Positions 50,029 to 58,970 of a stretch of DNA of 64,000 nt are shown in pieces. This DNA comes from JAMLJG01 sp035327585. GTDB taxonomy: Bacteria; Verrucomicrobiota; Kiritimatiellia; CAIVKH01. The stretch spans positions 1-64,000 of the forward strand of contig DAOLDD010000017.1 of assembly GCA_035327585.1 (NCBI GenBank). Direction: 5' to 3'. The notes beneath the pieces were generated by a model that was not told where the DNA came from, made no database searches, and saw only the letters and a list, made by a program, of their open reading frames with translations. Both the position numbers and the translations under genes were made by a program. Numbering within the stretch: position 1 is the stretch's first letter; the number at the start of each line of letters is the position of its first letter.

Positions 50029-51836
50029 TCAATCCCGCCGCGCAGGACCTTCACGAAGGCCTCCTGCGGGATGCTTACGTTGCCGACCTGTTTCATGCGC
50101 TTCTTGCCTTCCTTCTGGCGTTCGAGCAGCTTGCGCTTGCGCGTGATGTCGCCGCCGTAGCACTTCGCGGTAACGTCCTTGCGGAATGCACGAATGGTCT
50201 CACGGGCGATGATTTTCTTGTTTACCGAGGCCTGCAAGGCGATCGGGAACATCGCCGGCGGGATCAGCTCCTTGAGTGCCGCGCACAACTGGCGCCCGCG
50301 TCCCTCCGCCTTGGTCCGATGAATGATGCAGGAGAAGGCCTCGACCGGCTCGCCGTGCACGAGGATGTCCATGCGGACCAAATCCGATGTCTCATAGCCG
50401 GCATATTCATAGTCCATCGATGCGTATCCGCGGCTGATGCTCTTCAGCTTGTCCTGGAAATCGATCAGGATCTCATTAAGCGGGAGCTTGCAGGTGAGCA
50501 TCACGCGCCGCGTGTCCAGCGACTCCGTTTTCTCAACCGCGCCACGCCGGTCCATGATCAACTGCAGGATGTCGCCAATGTGTTCGTTCTGGCAGATCAG
50601 GAATGCCTTGATCAGCGGCTCCTCGATCCGCGTGATCCGCGTCTGGTCGGGGAGTTTCGTCGGATTCTCGATTTCCGTCATCACTCCGTCGGTCGTATGC
50701 ACGCGGTAGACTACGTTGGGATAGGTCGAGATGATGTCGACATCGTATTCGCGCCGCAGGCGTTCCTGCACAATTTCCATATGGAGCAGGCCGAGAAAAC
50801 CGCAGCGGAATCCCAGCCCGAGCGCAACGGAGTTTTCGGGCATGTAGCTGAAGGAGCTGTCGTTCAGCTTGTACTTGTCGAGGCTCGTGCGCAGCTTCTC
50901 GAAGTCCGCCGTGTTGATCGGATAGATCCCGCTGAACACCATCGGGTGGATTTCCTTGAAGCCCGGCAACGGCTCTGAAGTCGGCTTCTGCGCGAGCGTC
51001 ACCGTATCGCCGATCTTGATATCCGACGGGTCCTTGATATTGCCGATGAAATAGCCCACCTCGCCCGGGCCGAGCTGCTCCACCTTGATCGGATTCGGCA
51101 CGAAGATGCCGACCTCCTTGACTTCGTAGTCATTGCCGGTACTGACCATGCGGATGCGGTCGCCGGCCTTGAATGTGCCGTCCACCACCCGCACGTAGGT
51201 CACGACGCCGCGGAAGGTGTCGTAGGTGGAATCAAACACCAGCGCTCGCAACTCGGCCTTCGTCGTCTTTGGTTCCGGAATCCGCTCGACGATGCCCTCC
51301 AGCAGGTCGGCGACGCCAAGCCCGGTGCGCGCGCTCACCTTGTAGGCGTCATGGGCGGAGATTGTCAGGATCTCCTCCAACTGCTTCTCGGCCTCCTCGA
51401 CGTGCGCGTTTTGCATGTCGATTTTGTTGAGCACCGGCACCAGCGTCAGCCCCTGCCCGGTAGCCAGATATGTGTTCGCGACGGTTTGCGCCTCGACGCC
51501 CTGCGTCGTGTCCACGATCAGCAGCGCGCCTTCGCAGGAGGCCAGACTGCGCTGGACCTCGTAGGAAAAATCGACATGGCCCGGCGTGTCGATCAGGTTG
51601 AACGTGTAGCGACGTCCGTTCTTCGCCGTGTAGAACATCGTGACGGGATGCGCCTTGATCGTGATGCCACGCTCGCGTTCCAGGTCCATCGCGTCGAGCA
51701 CCTGTTCCTGCATATTGCGCTTCTCGATCGTGGACGTCAGTTCCAGCAGGCGATCCGCGAGGGTGGACTTGCCGTGGTCGATGTGTGCGATGATGCAGAA
51801 GTTTCGAATGTGGGATAGATCTTGCATGAGGTCCAA
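50025..51836 (-). CDS. lepA: Elongation factor 4 (LepA), back-translocating GTPase
   Basis: Ribosome-bound GTPase. 603 residues (or 600 from the Met at 51827). G motifs: AHIDHGKSTLADRLLE, RERGITIKA, FNLIDTPGHVDFSYEV, VPVLNKIDMQNA and KVSARTGLGV. The LepA C-terminal domain is complete: RRGAVEKTESLDTRRVML, ISRGYASMDYEYAGYETSDLVRMD (in parts), and AKCYGGDITRKRKLLERQKEGKKRMK split across the end. It is coupled to lepB by ATGA and follows rpe by 4 nt. Confidence 0.97.
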   Translation of the reverse strand: MDLMQDLSHIRNFCIIAHIDHGKSTLADRLLELTSTIEKRNMQEQVLDAMDLERERGITIKAHPVTMFYTAKNGRRYTFNLIDTPGHVDFSYEVQRSLASCEGALLIVDTTQGVEAQTVANTYLATGQGLTLVPVLNKIDMQNAHVEEAEKQLEEILTISAHDAYKVSARTGLGVADLLEGIVERIPEPKTTKAELRALVFDSTYDTFRGVVTYVRVVDGTFKAGDRIRMVSTGNDYEVKEVGIFVPNPIKVEQLGPGEVGYFIGNIKDPSDIKIGDTVTLAQKPTSEPLPGFKEIHPMVFSGIYPINTADFEKLRTSLDKYKLNDSSFSYMPENSVALGLGFRCGFLGLLHMEIVQERLRREYDVDIISTYPNVVYRVHTTDGVMTEIENPTKLPDQTRITRIEEPLIKAFLICQNEHIGDILQLIMDRRGAVEKTESLDTRRVMLTCKLPLNEILIDFQDKLKSISRGYASMDYEYAGYETSDLVRMDILVHGEPVEAFSCIIHRTKAEGRGRQLCAALKELIPPAMFPIALQASVNKKIIARETIRAFRKDVTAKCYGGDITRKRKLLERQKEGKKRMKQVGNVSIPQEAFVKVLRGGIE

Positions 51837-51840
51837 TCTG

Positions 51841-52518
51841 TTATCCGTGGCGCGCGGCCGCGCAGCTCTCGCGCATACGCGCCAACTCCGCCGCCATGTC
51901 CGGCGCGCGGTAGAGCGACGTTCCGGCGATTAATACGTTTGCGCCTGCCGCCGCGCACATCCGGGCGGTTTCCTGCGTGATGCCGCCATCGACCGAAAGG
52001 TCAAACTGCGGCGCCCATGCGCGAATTTCCGCGATCTTCGGCAGCACATGATCCAGAAACGGCTGCCCACCAAAGCCGGGATGCACGGTCATCAATAGGA
52101 TTTCATCCGCCAGTGGCAACAGGTTCCGCACGGCGGCCGTCGGCGTTTCAGGGTTCAGCACCACGCCTGCTCGCCGCCCGCGGGCGCGAATACGTTCCAG
52201 CAGCGGGGCCGGTTCGTCGTGGGCTTCCACATGAACCATTAATAAATCGGAACCCGCGTCCAGAAACGCATCCAACAGGCCGGCGGGTCGCGTGCACATC
52301 AGGTGTACGCTCAAGGGGAGTTTCGTCGTCCGCCGTGCCATCCGGACAATATCCGGCCCCATCGTCAGGTTCGGGACGAAATGTCCATCCATCACGTCCA
52401 GATGCAATCCATCCGCAGCGGCCCTCTCCGCGGCGAGGCAGGCGTCCGCCAGATGACCAAAGTCCGCCGCCAAAAGGGACGGAAGAATCTGAAGACGAGG
52501 CTTGTTTGAGGCAGGCAT
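51841..52518 (-). CDS. rpe: Ribulose-phosphate 3-epimerase
   Basis: Interconverts ribulose-5-P and xylulose-5-P; its substrate is also the substrate of KdsD in this window. The 225-residue TIM barrel shows ILPSLLAADFGHL, LHLDVMDGHFVPNLTMGPD (metal and catalytic Asp), SVHLMCTRP, VHVEAHDEP, GVVLNPETP, ILLMTVHPGFGGQPF and LSVDGGITQETA. Start ATG 52518. First of the rpe-lepA-lepB run; the amylase gene ends 80 bp upstream on the same strand. Confidence 0.95.
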   Translation of the reverse strand: MPASNKPRLQILPSLLAADFGHLADACLAAERAAADGLHLDVMDGHFVPNLTMGPDIVRMARRTTKLPLSVHLMCTRPAGLLDAFLDAGSDLLMVHVEAHDEPAPLLERIRARGRRAGVVLNPETPTAAVRNLLPLADEILLMTVHPGFGGQPFLDHVLPKIAEIRAWAPQFDLSVDGGITQETARMCAAAGANVLIAGTSLYRAPDMAAELARMRESCAAARHG

Positions 52519-52598
52519 GAAGGCCGCGAAACTATCCCACCCCACCCCACCCGTCAAGGCATGCTGCTTGGCGGAAGTCATTCAGCGCAAGGGTTCAA

Positions 52599-55500
52599 CT
52601 ACGGGGCGGGAATTTTGACCTCGAGGCGATAGAAGCGGCTCGTTGGATTGGGCAACGTGTCGAGGAACTGACCGGCCTGACCGTTGCCTTGGATCGGTTC
52701 GGTCAGCGGCGTCGCGAGATGCCAGTTGGAGCCTTCGGGGGCGAGCTGATCCGCGTACCAGACGTAGTAGTTTCGATTCGATGCGGTATCAAAAAACAAC
52801 GATGAAGCGCCGGTCGCGTGGTGGACATCCTCAATGACAAGATGCGCGTTCCAGACCAGGGGATGTGTGTTCGCGATGAATTCCTCCCAATTCGTAAAGC
52901 CGTCCATGTCATCGTCAATATCGGCCCACAAACTGCCCGCGGGAATGCCCCATTGGCGCTCCCAGGCGTCCGGAATGCCATCGTTGTTGCTGTCCTCGTT
53001 TACCTCGGCGCGGACCAGGCGTTGGGCGACGAGCGTGGGTTGACTGGTGTGCGCGAAGGTCACCGTGAGCAGATGCAGCGCATCCGGTTGTCCGTTGTAT
53101 AGATTGGGCAACGAGGTGCGGATGGCGTGCTCGCCCGTCGTGATATTGAAATCCAGAACGTAATTTGTCGCCGGTAGAATTTCCTCATTGGCTCCAATGG
53201 TAAACGCCGCCAGCAATTCCGCCGGCGTCAGTCCGTTGGTCAGGCTCTTCGAGAAATAGGCGACGAGATTGCTTCCGATCCCCACCAATGCCCCGTCGGA
53301 TGAGGGCTGCTGCACGAACAGGTAGGCGCTGTTCCCGCCATTGATGACGGTGCGCTGCAAGGTGGTGAAATGGCCGTCCCCATCCGTAAGCGACATGTTG
53401 GTGGACGACGTGACCTCGCGCAGGCGAGTCCTGATGGTTGCGGTTCCACTGGTCGGAATGATGACGTAGTTGAATTCCCACTGCTGCTCCAGCGGCTGCC
53501 CCGGCTGCGGCGCGATCACGATGCCGCGCACGGCTTTCGCCCAGGCGCCGTTTCCATTCGCCACGCCGGTCGCCGCATCGTCGTTGGCAGGATCGAGATC
53601 GTCGATGCGGTACCAGACCTCCTCGACGGTTTGGTCCGAACGTACGCGCACGCGGTAGGACCCGCCCGTCAGCGTGAGGCCATCCTGCACAGGCGTGACA
53701 TAGTGGCCCGCGGGACGCTTCGTGTCGTAATAGAAGGTCTGTGTCTCTTCGCGATAGATCGACGTGTCCCCGGCCGCCCGGTTCAGAAAGGACTTGGTGC
53801 GAAGCACATGGAATCCCTCTTCCAGGCCCGTGGCCATGCGGCCCCAATCGTTGTGGGGGAAATATGGGATCGTGCCCGCGTTGAAGTTCGTTATCGCGAA
53901 CTGCGTCTCCATCCGGCGGCCGATCGCAATATCATTGTCGGACCACGGGAAGATGCTGGCGGCATTCTTGCGATGCGTTCCGATCTTGTAGCGCAGCACC
54001 GTGCCGTTCGGCATGGCTGGGAGCGTGGCCTTCCACCACTGGGATGTGCTGCCGCCGTCAATCGATCCATTGGCGTGAAAGACCATCGGCGCAACCAGCG
54101 TCGTGCCCCGCCCCACCCCACCCGCGCCTTCGGGGTACTCCAAGCCATTGGTCGTGTAATAGAGCCAGGCATGCTGCACGTTCGGCGCGTAGCCGATCTT
54201 ACCGTAGATCGTGACCGGCTGGCCGGCCGCCGCGGGGGGAGCAGGATTAAATTGCGGGGTGGCGTCGATTTGAATCGTGGCCGCCGGGTTGTGGTAGAAC
54301 CAGTCCACGGACCGCCCGCCATCCGCGCCGGTCGTGCCGCCTTCATTGATCGTGAACCCGGCGCTGCCAATCGTGCAGATGTAGGTTTCCGCGCCCGGCG
54401 ACCCGATCATGTTGCGCACGGTATTCGATGCCGCGAATTTCTCGGAAATGCGCTGCATGAACTTCATCTGCTCGTAGCCAAGGAACTTGTCGCCCGAAAC
54501 GGCGGGCGGATTGTCGCGGGTACCGGGCGCCTGACTCACGATGTCGAGGTGCGAATTCAGGTCAATTCCGCCGTCGAGTTTCATCAGGATGTTTTCCGCC
54601 GTCCCGTCGGCGCGCGCGAGGAACGCGAGGTTTGAGGAACTGGTCACGCGCGGGACCTGGATCGTGTAGGAAAAATCCGATGCATTCGTATCCGGCAGGC
54701 CCAGGGGATTAAAATTCGGATCGCCGTTCTTGCCGTCCTTGCGCGTCACCGCGACGGTCCCGACGCGCGTTCCGTTTTCATAAATCTGGATCGGCTGGAT
54801 CGCGTTCGTCGGATGCTCGCCCCACACGTTGGGCATCTGCGGGATGCGCCAGGAGAACGCGTAATACTTGCCCGGCGCGACATAGATCGACGATCCGTCC
54901 ATGTTGCGGATCTTGCCGCCCTCGACCTTCGCCTGGAAGCCCTCGTCGTGATAGGAGTAATTGATCAAGCGCGCGCCCTCGGGGAACATGGCGTCGACGT
55001 TGCAAAGCGGCCAGGTGTCGATGTACTTCTTCGCCAGCATGAAGACCATCGTCACGCCATGGGAGTTCGCACCGCCACCCGTCGCATTGGGATCGTACCG
55101 CGCCCACGACGTATAGTCCCACGCGCTCCACCGGCTGCTCTGATAGCCCCATCCAAAATGCCGTTTGATATTGACCAGGTTGGGAAGGTACTTCGCCCCG
55201 AACTGGCCGAGAAAGGGAACTTCCGCAGGCTTCGGGAACCAGTCGGGCGCGCCGCTCTGGTTGTAGCCGTCGGTGTATACGATCGGCACCCCCTCGCGCG
55301 CCAGAAGCACCGCGTGCGCCTGTTCGCGGTCCCCGCCCCAGAGATAGTTGTTGTCGTGGCTCATCACGTAGTGCATCGACAGCAACGGGTTGATGACGGC
55401 ATACGAGGACTGATCCATGCCGGCGAGGTTCGCGCCGATGTTGCCCTTCACCGCGTTGAGAAAATCGTCGTTCGCGATGCGCATCCCGGCGTCCACGTAA

Positions 55501-56744
55501 TACATTTTCCACGGCGGGTCGCCGAGGTGCTCGCCGAACAACATCAGGTCGTCGCGCGCCTCGATATTGCTGAAGACGGAATTGCGATGGTTGTTCCAAT
55601 CGGAAAAACCGCGCGAAATATTGAACTGTTCCTGCGCCTGGCCACCGTACCCCCAGTTGGCGTCGTCCTTGGGGAAATCCATCTTCCCAAAAAAGTATGA
55701 CGGCACGTGCTTCACGGCATCAAGGCGGAAGCCATCCGGCTTCGCCCGGTCCACGAACCAACGCAGCGCGCGAAACAGCAGCGAGTTCACGTCCTCCGTC
55801 ACCGGATTGCCCATGTCGTAGCGGCCATTGCCGTAGCCCCATGCGGCGACCTGCCGGTCGGGTCGGCTCGGATCGATGCCGGTATCCTCGAACGGCTCGG
55901 ACGGCTCGCCCGGATCGTGCTGGCCATTCGCGTTCACGTCCTGCCAGTCGAAACGCCCGTTGCCGACGGCGTTGGTGACGAAGACGGCTGCATTGTTGGT
56001 GTAGCCGACGTCGCTGAACGGTTCCTTGTTTGAGAAGGTATAGACCGTGGTGGTCACACCGCCACCTGACAATGTCAGCGGCAGATCCGTGTCGAGGTAG
56101 TATTCCGGATTGTTCGGATGCCGGACGCCGGACCATTTCGGGAAGTCATCGTTCTCATTCCAACCAAAGCTCGTATTCGGGTCTTCGTGGGCGATGTCCT
56201 GGCCGAACGGATTCCGGTTAAGCACCTGCCATTCATCCGACCAGGTTGGCCAGCCAAAGCCTTCATACGTCGTCTCGCTCGTGCGCCGCAGGTGAAAATC
56301 TTCCGGGACGAATCCATTGGCTTGCAGCGTGCCCGGCGCGCCTGTCGGCATTGGCCCGCCGTTGTGCGCCATGACGTTGTCGAAATACACGCGGAACCCG
56401 AAGCGATGCGCAACCTGCATGAGGTGCAGCAGGTCGGTCTCGGTGCCGTACTTGGTGACGATGGTCCCGTTCTGGTTCTTCGTCCCCAGATCGAAACGAT
56501 CATAGGTGTCGAAGCCGACTGAAAAGACGCTTCCGGCTTTGAACGGAGGCGGCAACCACAGCGCGTTGTAACCCGCCTCCGCCAGCTCCGGAATACGCCG
56601 CGTGATCTCCGGCCAACTGGTGTTGAAATATTGGAGGATGACTTCGCCCGCGCGTGCGGAGATGCAGCCCCATGTGACCCAGACCGCCAGCACACCGAGG
56701 CGGATGGCGCTCCCCAGCCGAATAGCACTCCTTCGCATGAACAT
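52599..56744 (-). CDS. Large secreted GH13 alpha-amylase with C-terminal calcium-type repeats
   Basis: 1381 residues. N-terminal signal peptide (basic start, hydrophobic VLAVWVTWGCISARA, cleavage near residue 32). The GH13 barrel spans about 33-660: GYNALWLPPPFKAGS, VYFDNVMAHNG, DGFRLDAVKHVP with nucleophile Asp342, LMLFGEHLGD with acid Glu405, and YVMSHDNNYLW with Asp464. An insertion near residue 265 (VNANGQHDPGEPSEPFEDTG) resembles a calcium loop. Mid-protein beta domains follow; near the end come NEDSNNDGIPDAWERQWG and ADIDDDMDGFTNWEEF, thrombospondin-3/dockerin-like calcium repeats seen in PVC exoenzymes. Expected to degrade starch-like polymers outside the cell. No other carbohydrate genes adjoin it. 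Confidence 0.88.
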   Translation of the reverse strand: MFMRRSAIRLGSAIRLGVLAVWVTWGCISARAGEVILQYFNTSWPEITRRIPELAEAGYNALWLPPPFKAGSVFSVGFDTYDRFDLGTKNQNGTIVTKYGTETDLLHLMQVAHRFGFRVYFDNVMAHNGGPMPTGAPGTLQANGFVPEDFHLRRTSETTYEGFGWPTWSDEWQVLNRNPFGQDIAHEDPNTSFGWNENDDFPKWSGVRHPNNPEYYLDTDLPLTLSGGGVTTTVYTFSNKEPFSDVGYTNNAAVFVTNAVGNGRFDWQDVNANGQHDPGEPSEPFEDTGIDPSRPDRQVAAWGYGNGRYDMGNPVTEDVNSLLFRALRWFVDRAKPDGFRLDAVKHVPSYFFGKMDFPKDDANWGYGGQAQEQFNISRGFSDWNNHRNSVFSNIEARDDLMLFGEHLGDPPWKMYYVDAGMRIANDDFLNAVKGNIGANLAGMDQSSYAVINPLLSMHYVMSHDNNYLWGGDREQAHAVLLAREGVPIVYTDGYNQSGAPDWFPKPAEVPFLGQFGAKYLPNLVNIKRHFGWGYQSSRWSAWDYTSWARYDPNATGGGANSHGVTMVFMLAKKYIDTWPLCNVDAMFPEGARLINYSYHDEGFQAKVEGGKIRNMDGSSIYVAPGKYYAFSWRIPQMPNVWGEHPTNAIQPIQIYENGTRVGTVAVTRKDGKNGDPNFNPLGLPDTNASDFSYTIQVPRVTSSSNLAFLARADGTAENILMKLDGGIDLNSHLDIVSQAPGTRDNPPAVSGDKFLGYEQMKFMQRISEKFAASNTVRNMIGSPGAETYICTIGSAGFTINEGGTTGADGGRSVDWFYHNPAATIQIDATPQFNPAPPAAAGQPVTIYGKIGYAPNVQHAWLYYTTNGLEYPEGAGGVGRGTTLVAPMVFHANGSIDGGSTSQWWKATLPAMPNGTVLRYKIGTHRKNAASIFPWSDNDIAIGRRMETQFAITNFNAGTIPYFPHNDWGRMATGLEEGFHVLRTKSFLNRAAGDTSIYREETQTFYYDTKRPAGHYVTPVQDGLTLTGGSYRVRVRSDQTVEEVWYRIDDLDPANDDAATGVANGNGAWAKAVRGIVIAPQPGQPLEQQWEFNYVIIPTSGTATIRTRLREVTSSTNMSLTDGDGHFTTLQRTVINGGNSAYLFVQQPSSDGALVGIGSNLVAYFSKSLTNGLTPAELLAAFTIGANEEILPATNYVLDFNITTGEHAIRTSLPNLYNGQPDALHLLTVTFAHTSQPTLVAQRLVRAEVNEDSNNDGIPDAWERQWGIPAGSLWADIDDDMDGFTNWEEFIANTHPLVWNAHLVIEDVHHATGASSLFFDTASNRNYYVWYADQLAPEGSNWHLATPLTEPIQGNGQAGQFLDTLPNPTSRFYRLEVKIPAP

Positions 56745-56854
56745 TAATAATACACAAAACGAATATCAGGTAAAACGTTTTTCATTCCGGGATTGGCGAG
56801 TATCCGTTTGGAGGCGGGTTGACACCGTTTTGCGTATACCCTACTGGTTTGACC

Positions 56855-57721
56855 ATGAAATTACCCCTCGTAGCGCACCACTCCGTACTCATCACCGGCT
56901 GTTCGAGCGGCATCGGCCGGGCTACCGCGCGCATCTTGCGGGAGCGCGGCTGGCGTGTGCTGGCGACGGCGCGGAAACCCGATGATGTTGCCGCGCTTGC
57001 GGCGGAGGGCTTCGAGTCGTTCGCGCTGGATCTGGCGGATGCCGCGAGCGTCGCGAACGGCGCGTCGGAGGCGTTGCTTCGCACGGGCGGCACGCTGGGC
57101 GCGCTCGTGAACAACGCGGGTTACGGACAGCCCGGTGCAGTGGAGGATGTGTCGCGCGATGCGTTGCGCGCCCAGTTCGAGGCCAATGTCCTTGGCCTGC
57201 AGGACCTCACCAATCGCCTGCTGCCCGCGATGATCACAGCGGGTTCGGGCCGCATCGTGCACCTCAGTTCCGTGCTCGGTCGCGTGGTGATTCCGATGAT
57301 GGGCGCCTATTGCGCAACGAAGCATGCCGTGGAAGCGCTGGCCGATGTGCAGCGCGTCGAATTGCGCGGCACCGGTGTGGGCGTGATGCTTGTGGAGCCA
57401 GGCCCCATCGAGACGGCCTTCCGGCGAAATGCCGTCAGCATCGGCCAGGCCACGCTGCAAGTGAACTCCCGGTTTTCGCTGCCCGACCTCGCGTCCCGTG
57501 CGGACGGGTCAGGTGCGTTCACGAAACCGCCCGAGGCGGTGGCGGTGAAAATCGTACATGCGCTGGAATCGCGCCGCCCTCGCGCGCGCTATCCCGTCAC
57601 CCTGCCCGCTTACGCCGCGCCGTTGATGCACGCATTGTTGCCGCAATGCGTATTCGACTGGATCATCGGACGGCGGCTGCCCGGGAAGACGGAAGACGGA
57701 AAACTGGAAAACGGAACATAA
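56855..57721 (+). CDS. Short-chain dehydrogenase/reductase
   Basis: 288 residues, classical SDR of the YbbO-like group. Rossmann motif LITGCSSGIGRATA, TARKPDDVAAL, DLAD, LVNNAGYGQPGAVED (NNAG), and catalytic Ser-Tyr-Lys in VHLSSVLGRVVIPMMGAYCATKHAVEAL (seen as SS, then YCATK). The C-terminal helices (YAAPLMHALLPQCVFDWIIGR) may contact membrane. Substrate unknown. Divergent from the amylase gene; TTGACA at 56819-56824 is a possible -35. Convergent with the acyltransferase gene, which ends 50 bp on. Confidence 0.88.
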   Translation: MKLPLVAHHSVLITGCSSGIGRATARILRERGWRVLATARKPDDVAALAAEGFESFALDLADAASVANGASEALLRTGGTLGALVNNAGYGQPGAVEDVSRDALRAQFEANVLGLQDLTNRLLPAMITAGSGRIVHLSSVLGRVVIPMMGAYCATKHAVEALADVQRVELRGTGVGVMLVEPGPIETAFRRNAVSIGQATLQVNSRFSLPDLASRADGSGAFTKPPEAVAVKIVHALESRRPRARYPVTLPAYAAPLMHALLPQCVFDWIIGRRLPGKTEDGKLENGT

Positions 57722-57770
57722 GAGTGGAGCAAGGGATCGTCGGCAGTGGAGACCGGTCACCACTCCGCCG

Positions 57771-58667
57771 TCACCCGCGTGGTTCCAGGACCCAGCGCTT
57801 GTTGTACCAGAAGTACTGGTCGGGATGGCGGCGAACCGCCTCGGTGAAGTGATCGGCGGCCAGCTGCGTGATCCGTTTTGCGTCCGCCTCCGGGTCCGCC
57901 TCCGGGTCCGACCAGATCGGCGGAAGGAATTGCCAGGCATGCCGTGTCCACCCGATCCTCCGGACATGCCCGATAAATACCGGCACGCCGAGACGCCGGG
58001 CAAAGAGTCCGATTCCGCCGGGCAGATCAGCGGGGTGGCCGAGAAAATTGACTGCCACGCCGGGCATCTTCATCCGGACATCCGGAAGGATGCCGAAGAC
58101 CTTGCCCGCCTTGAGATGTCGGAGAATCACCCGCGCGCTGTTCTCGTCGCGCGTCAGCACGTCAATTCCTGTCGCGCTGCGCGCCCGGTTCAGGAAACGC
58201 TCGGCCAGGGGATTGCGCTGGCGGCCCACGAGGAAGAACATCGGGATGCCGCGCATGCCGGCATAGAGTCCCGCCATCTCCCAATTACCCATATGGGGGA
58301 TGACAAGCATGGCGCCCTGACCCGGCTTCAGGTGCGCCTCCACCTGTTCAGGAAAATTCCCGACGTCGATGTGTCGCTCCATCCACGCCCTGTCCAGACG
58401 CGGAAAGCGCAGGGTTTCCACCACGCTGAAAAACAAATTGCGAAGCGCCCGGCGGGCGATGATATCCACTTCGCCCGGCGTTTTATCGGGGAACACCTCC
58501 GCAATGCGCTTGCGGGCGGCACGCGGGCGTCCGGGCGACAGCCGGTAAACGAGCGCCGAGCAGCCGGCAGCCAACAGAAGGGCCAGACGAAGCGGTAATG
58601 CGTTCAATAGCGCGCTGATGGAAACCAACAGCGCATATTCGGCGCGATATCGCCAGCGAACCGCCAT
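57771..58667 (-). CDS. Lysophospholipid/lipid A acyltransferase (LpxL/HtrB family)
   Basis: 298 residues. Inner-membrane acyltransferase expected to add a secondary acyl chain to lipid A, giving a typical Gram-negative envelope. One N-terminal membrane helix (about 12-42), the HX4E catalytic motif in LVIPHMGNWEMAGLY, FFLVGRQRNPLAERFLNR, RHLKAGKVFGILPDVRMKMPGVAVNFLG (parts), and the C-terminal HPDQYFWYNKRWVLEP. A 12-bp tandem duplication at 57883-57906 encodes a repeated DPEA. The small basic gene lies 23 bp upstream and may be cotranscribed. Confidence 0.82.
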   Translation of the reverse strand: MAVRWRYRAEYALLVSISALLNALPLRLALLLAAGCSALVYRLSPGRPRAARKRIAEVFPDKTPGEVDIIARRALRNLFFSVVETLRFPRLDRAWMERHIDVGNFPEQVEAHLKPGQGAMLVIPHMGNWEMAGLYAGMRGIPMFFLVGRQRNPLAERFLNRARSATGIDVLTRDENSARVILRHLKAGKVFGILPDVRMKMPGVAVNFLGHPADLPGGIGLFARRLGVPVFIGHVRRIGWTRHAWQFLPPIWSDPEADPEADAKRITQLAADHFTEAVRRHPDQYFWYNKRWVLEPRG

Positions 58668-58690
58668 GGCAGCGCCGGGACTGAACCTGC

Positions 58691-58897
58691 TCAGGCCTTC
58701 TTGGCGTACTTCGCGGCCGTCTTCTTGGGACGGCGCAGCAGGGTGCGGACTTCCTTGGCGTTCATCTTATCCAGCTTCGCAGCCGGCACGCCGAGCGCCA
58801 CCGCGCGCTTCTTCTGGACTTTCTGGCGGCGGCTCTTGTCTGCCGCGCCCTTGCGTTTGCGGCGAAGATGTTTATTGCGGATGAATGTAACTGCCAT
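58691..58897 (-). CDS. Small basic protein of unknown function
   Basis: 68 residues with about 30% Lys plus Arg: MAVTFIRNKHLRRKRKG, a KSRRQKVQKKRAVALG centre, a short helix (AKLDKMNAKEVRTLLRR) and a KKTAAKYAKKA tail. A good ribosome binding site (GTGAGGAACC) precedes the ATG. The composition suggests binding to RNA or DNA, or association with the ribosome; it is not a ribosomal protein that I recognise. The Ala/Lys tail recalls the 21-residue peptide at 20.9 kb. Confidence 0.7.
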   Translation of the reverse strand: MAVTFIRNKHLRRKRKGAADKSRRQKVQKKRAVALGVPAAKLDKMNAKEVRTLLRRPKKTAAKYAKKA

Positions 58898-58970
58898 ATC
58901 GGTTCCTCACTTCCCTTCTCAAAAGCCCGGCGTTCATACCGCGATTAGCCGCGCGGTTCAACTGCGAAAG

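Noticed and set aside
48820..50160. 446-codon plus-strand frame over lepB
   Set aside because: Shadow of lepB; no homology pattern.
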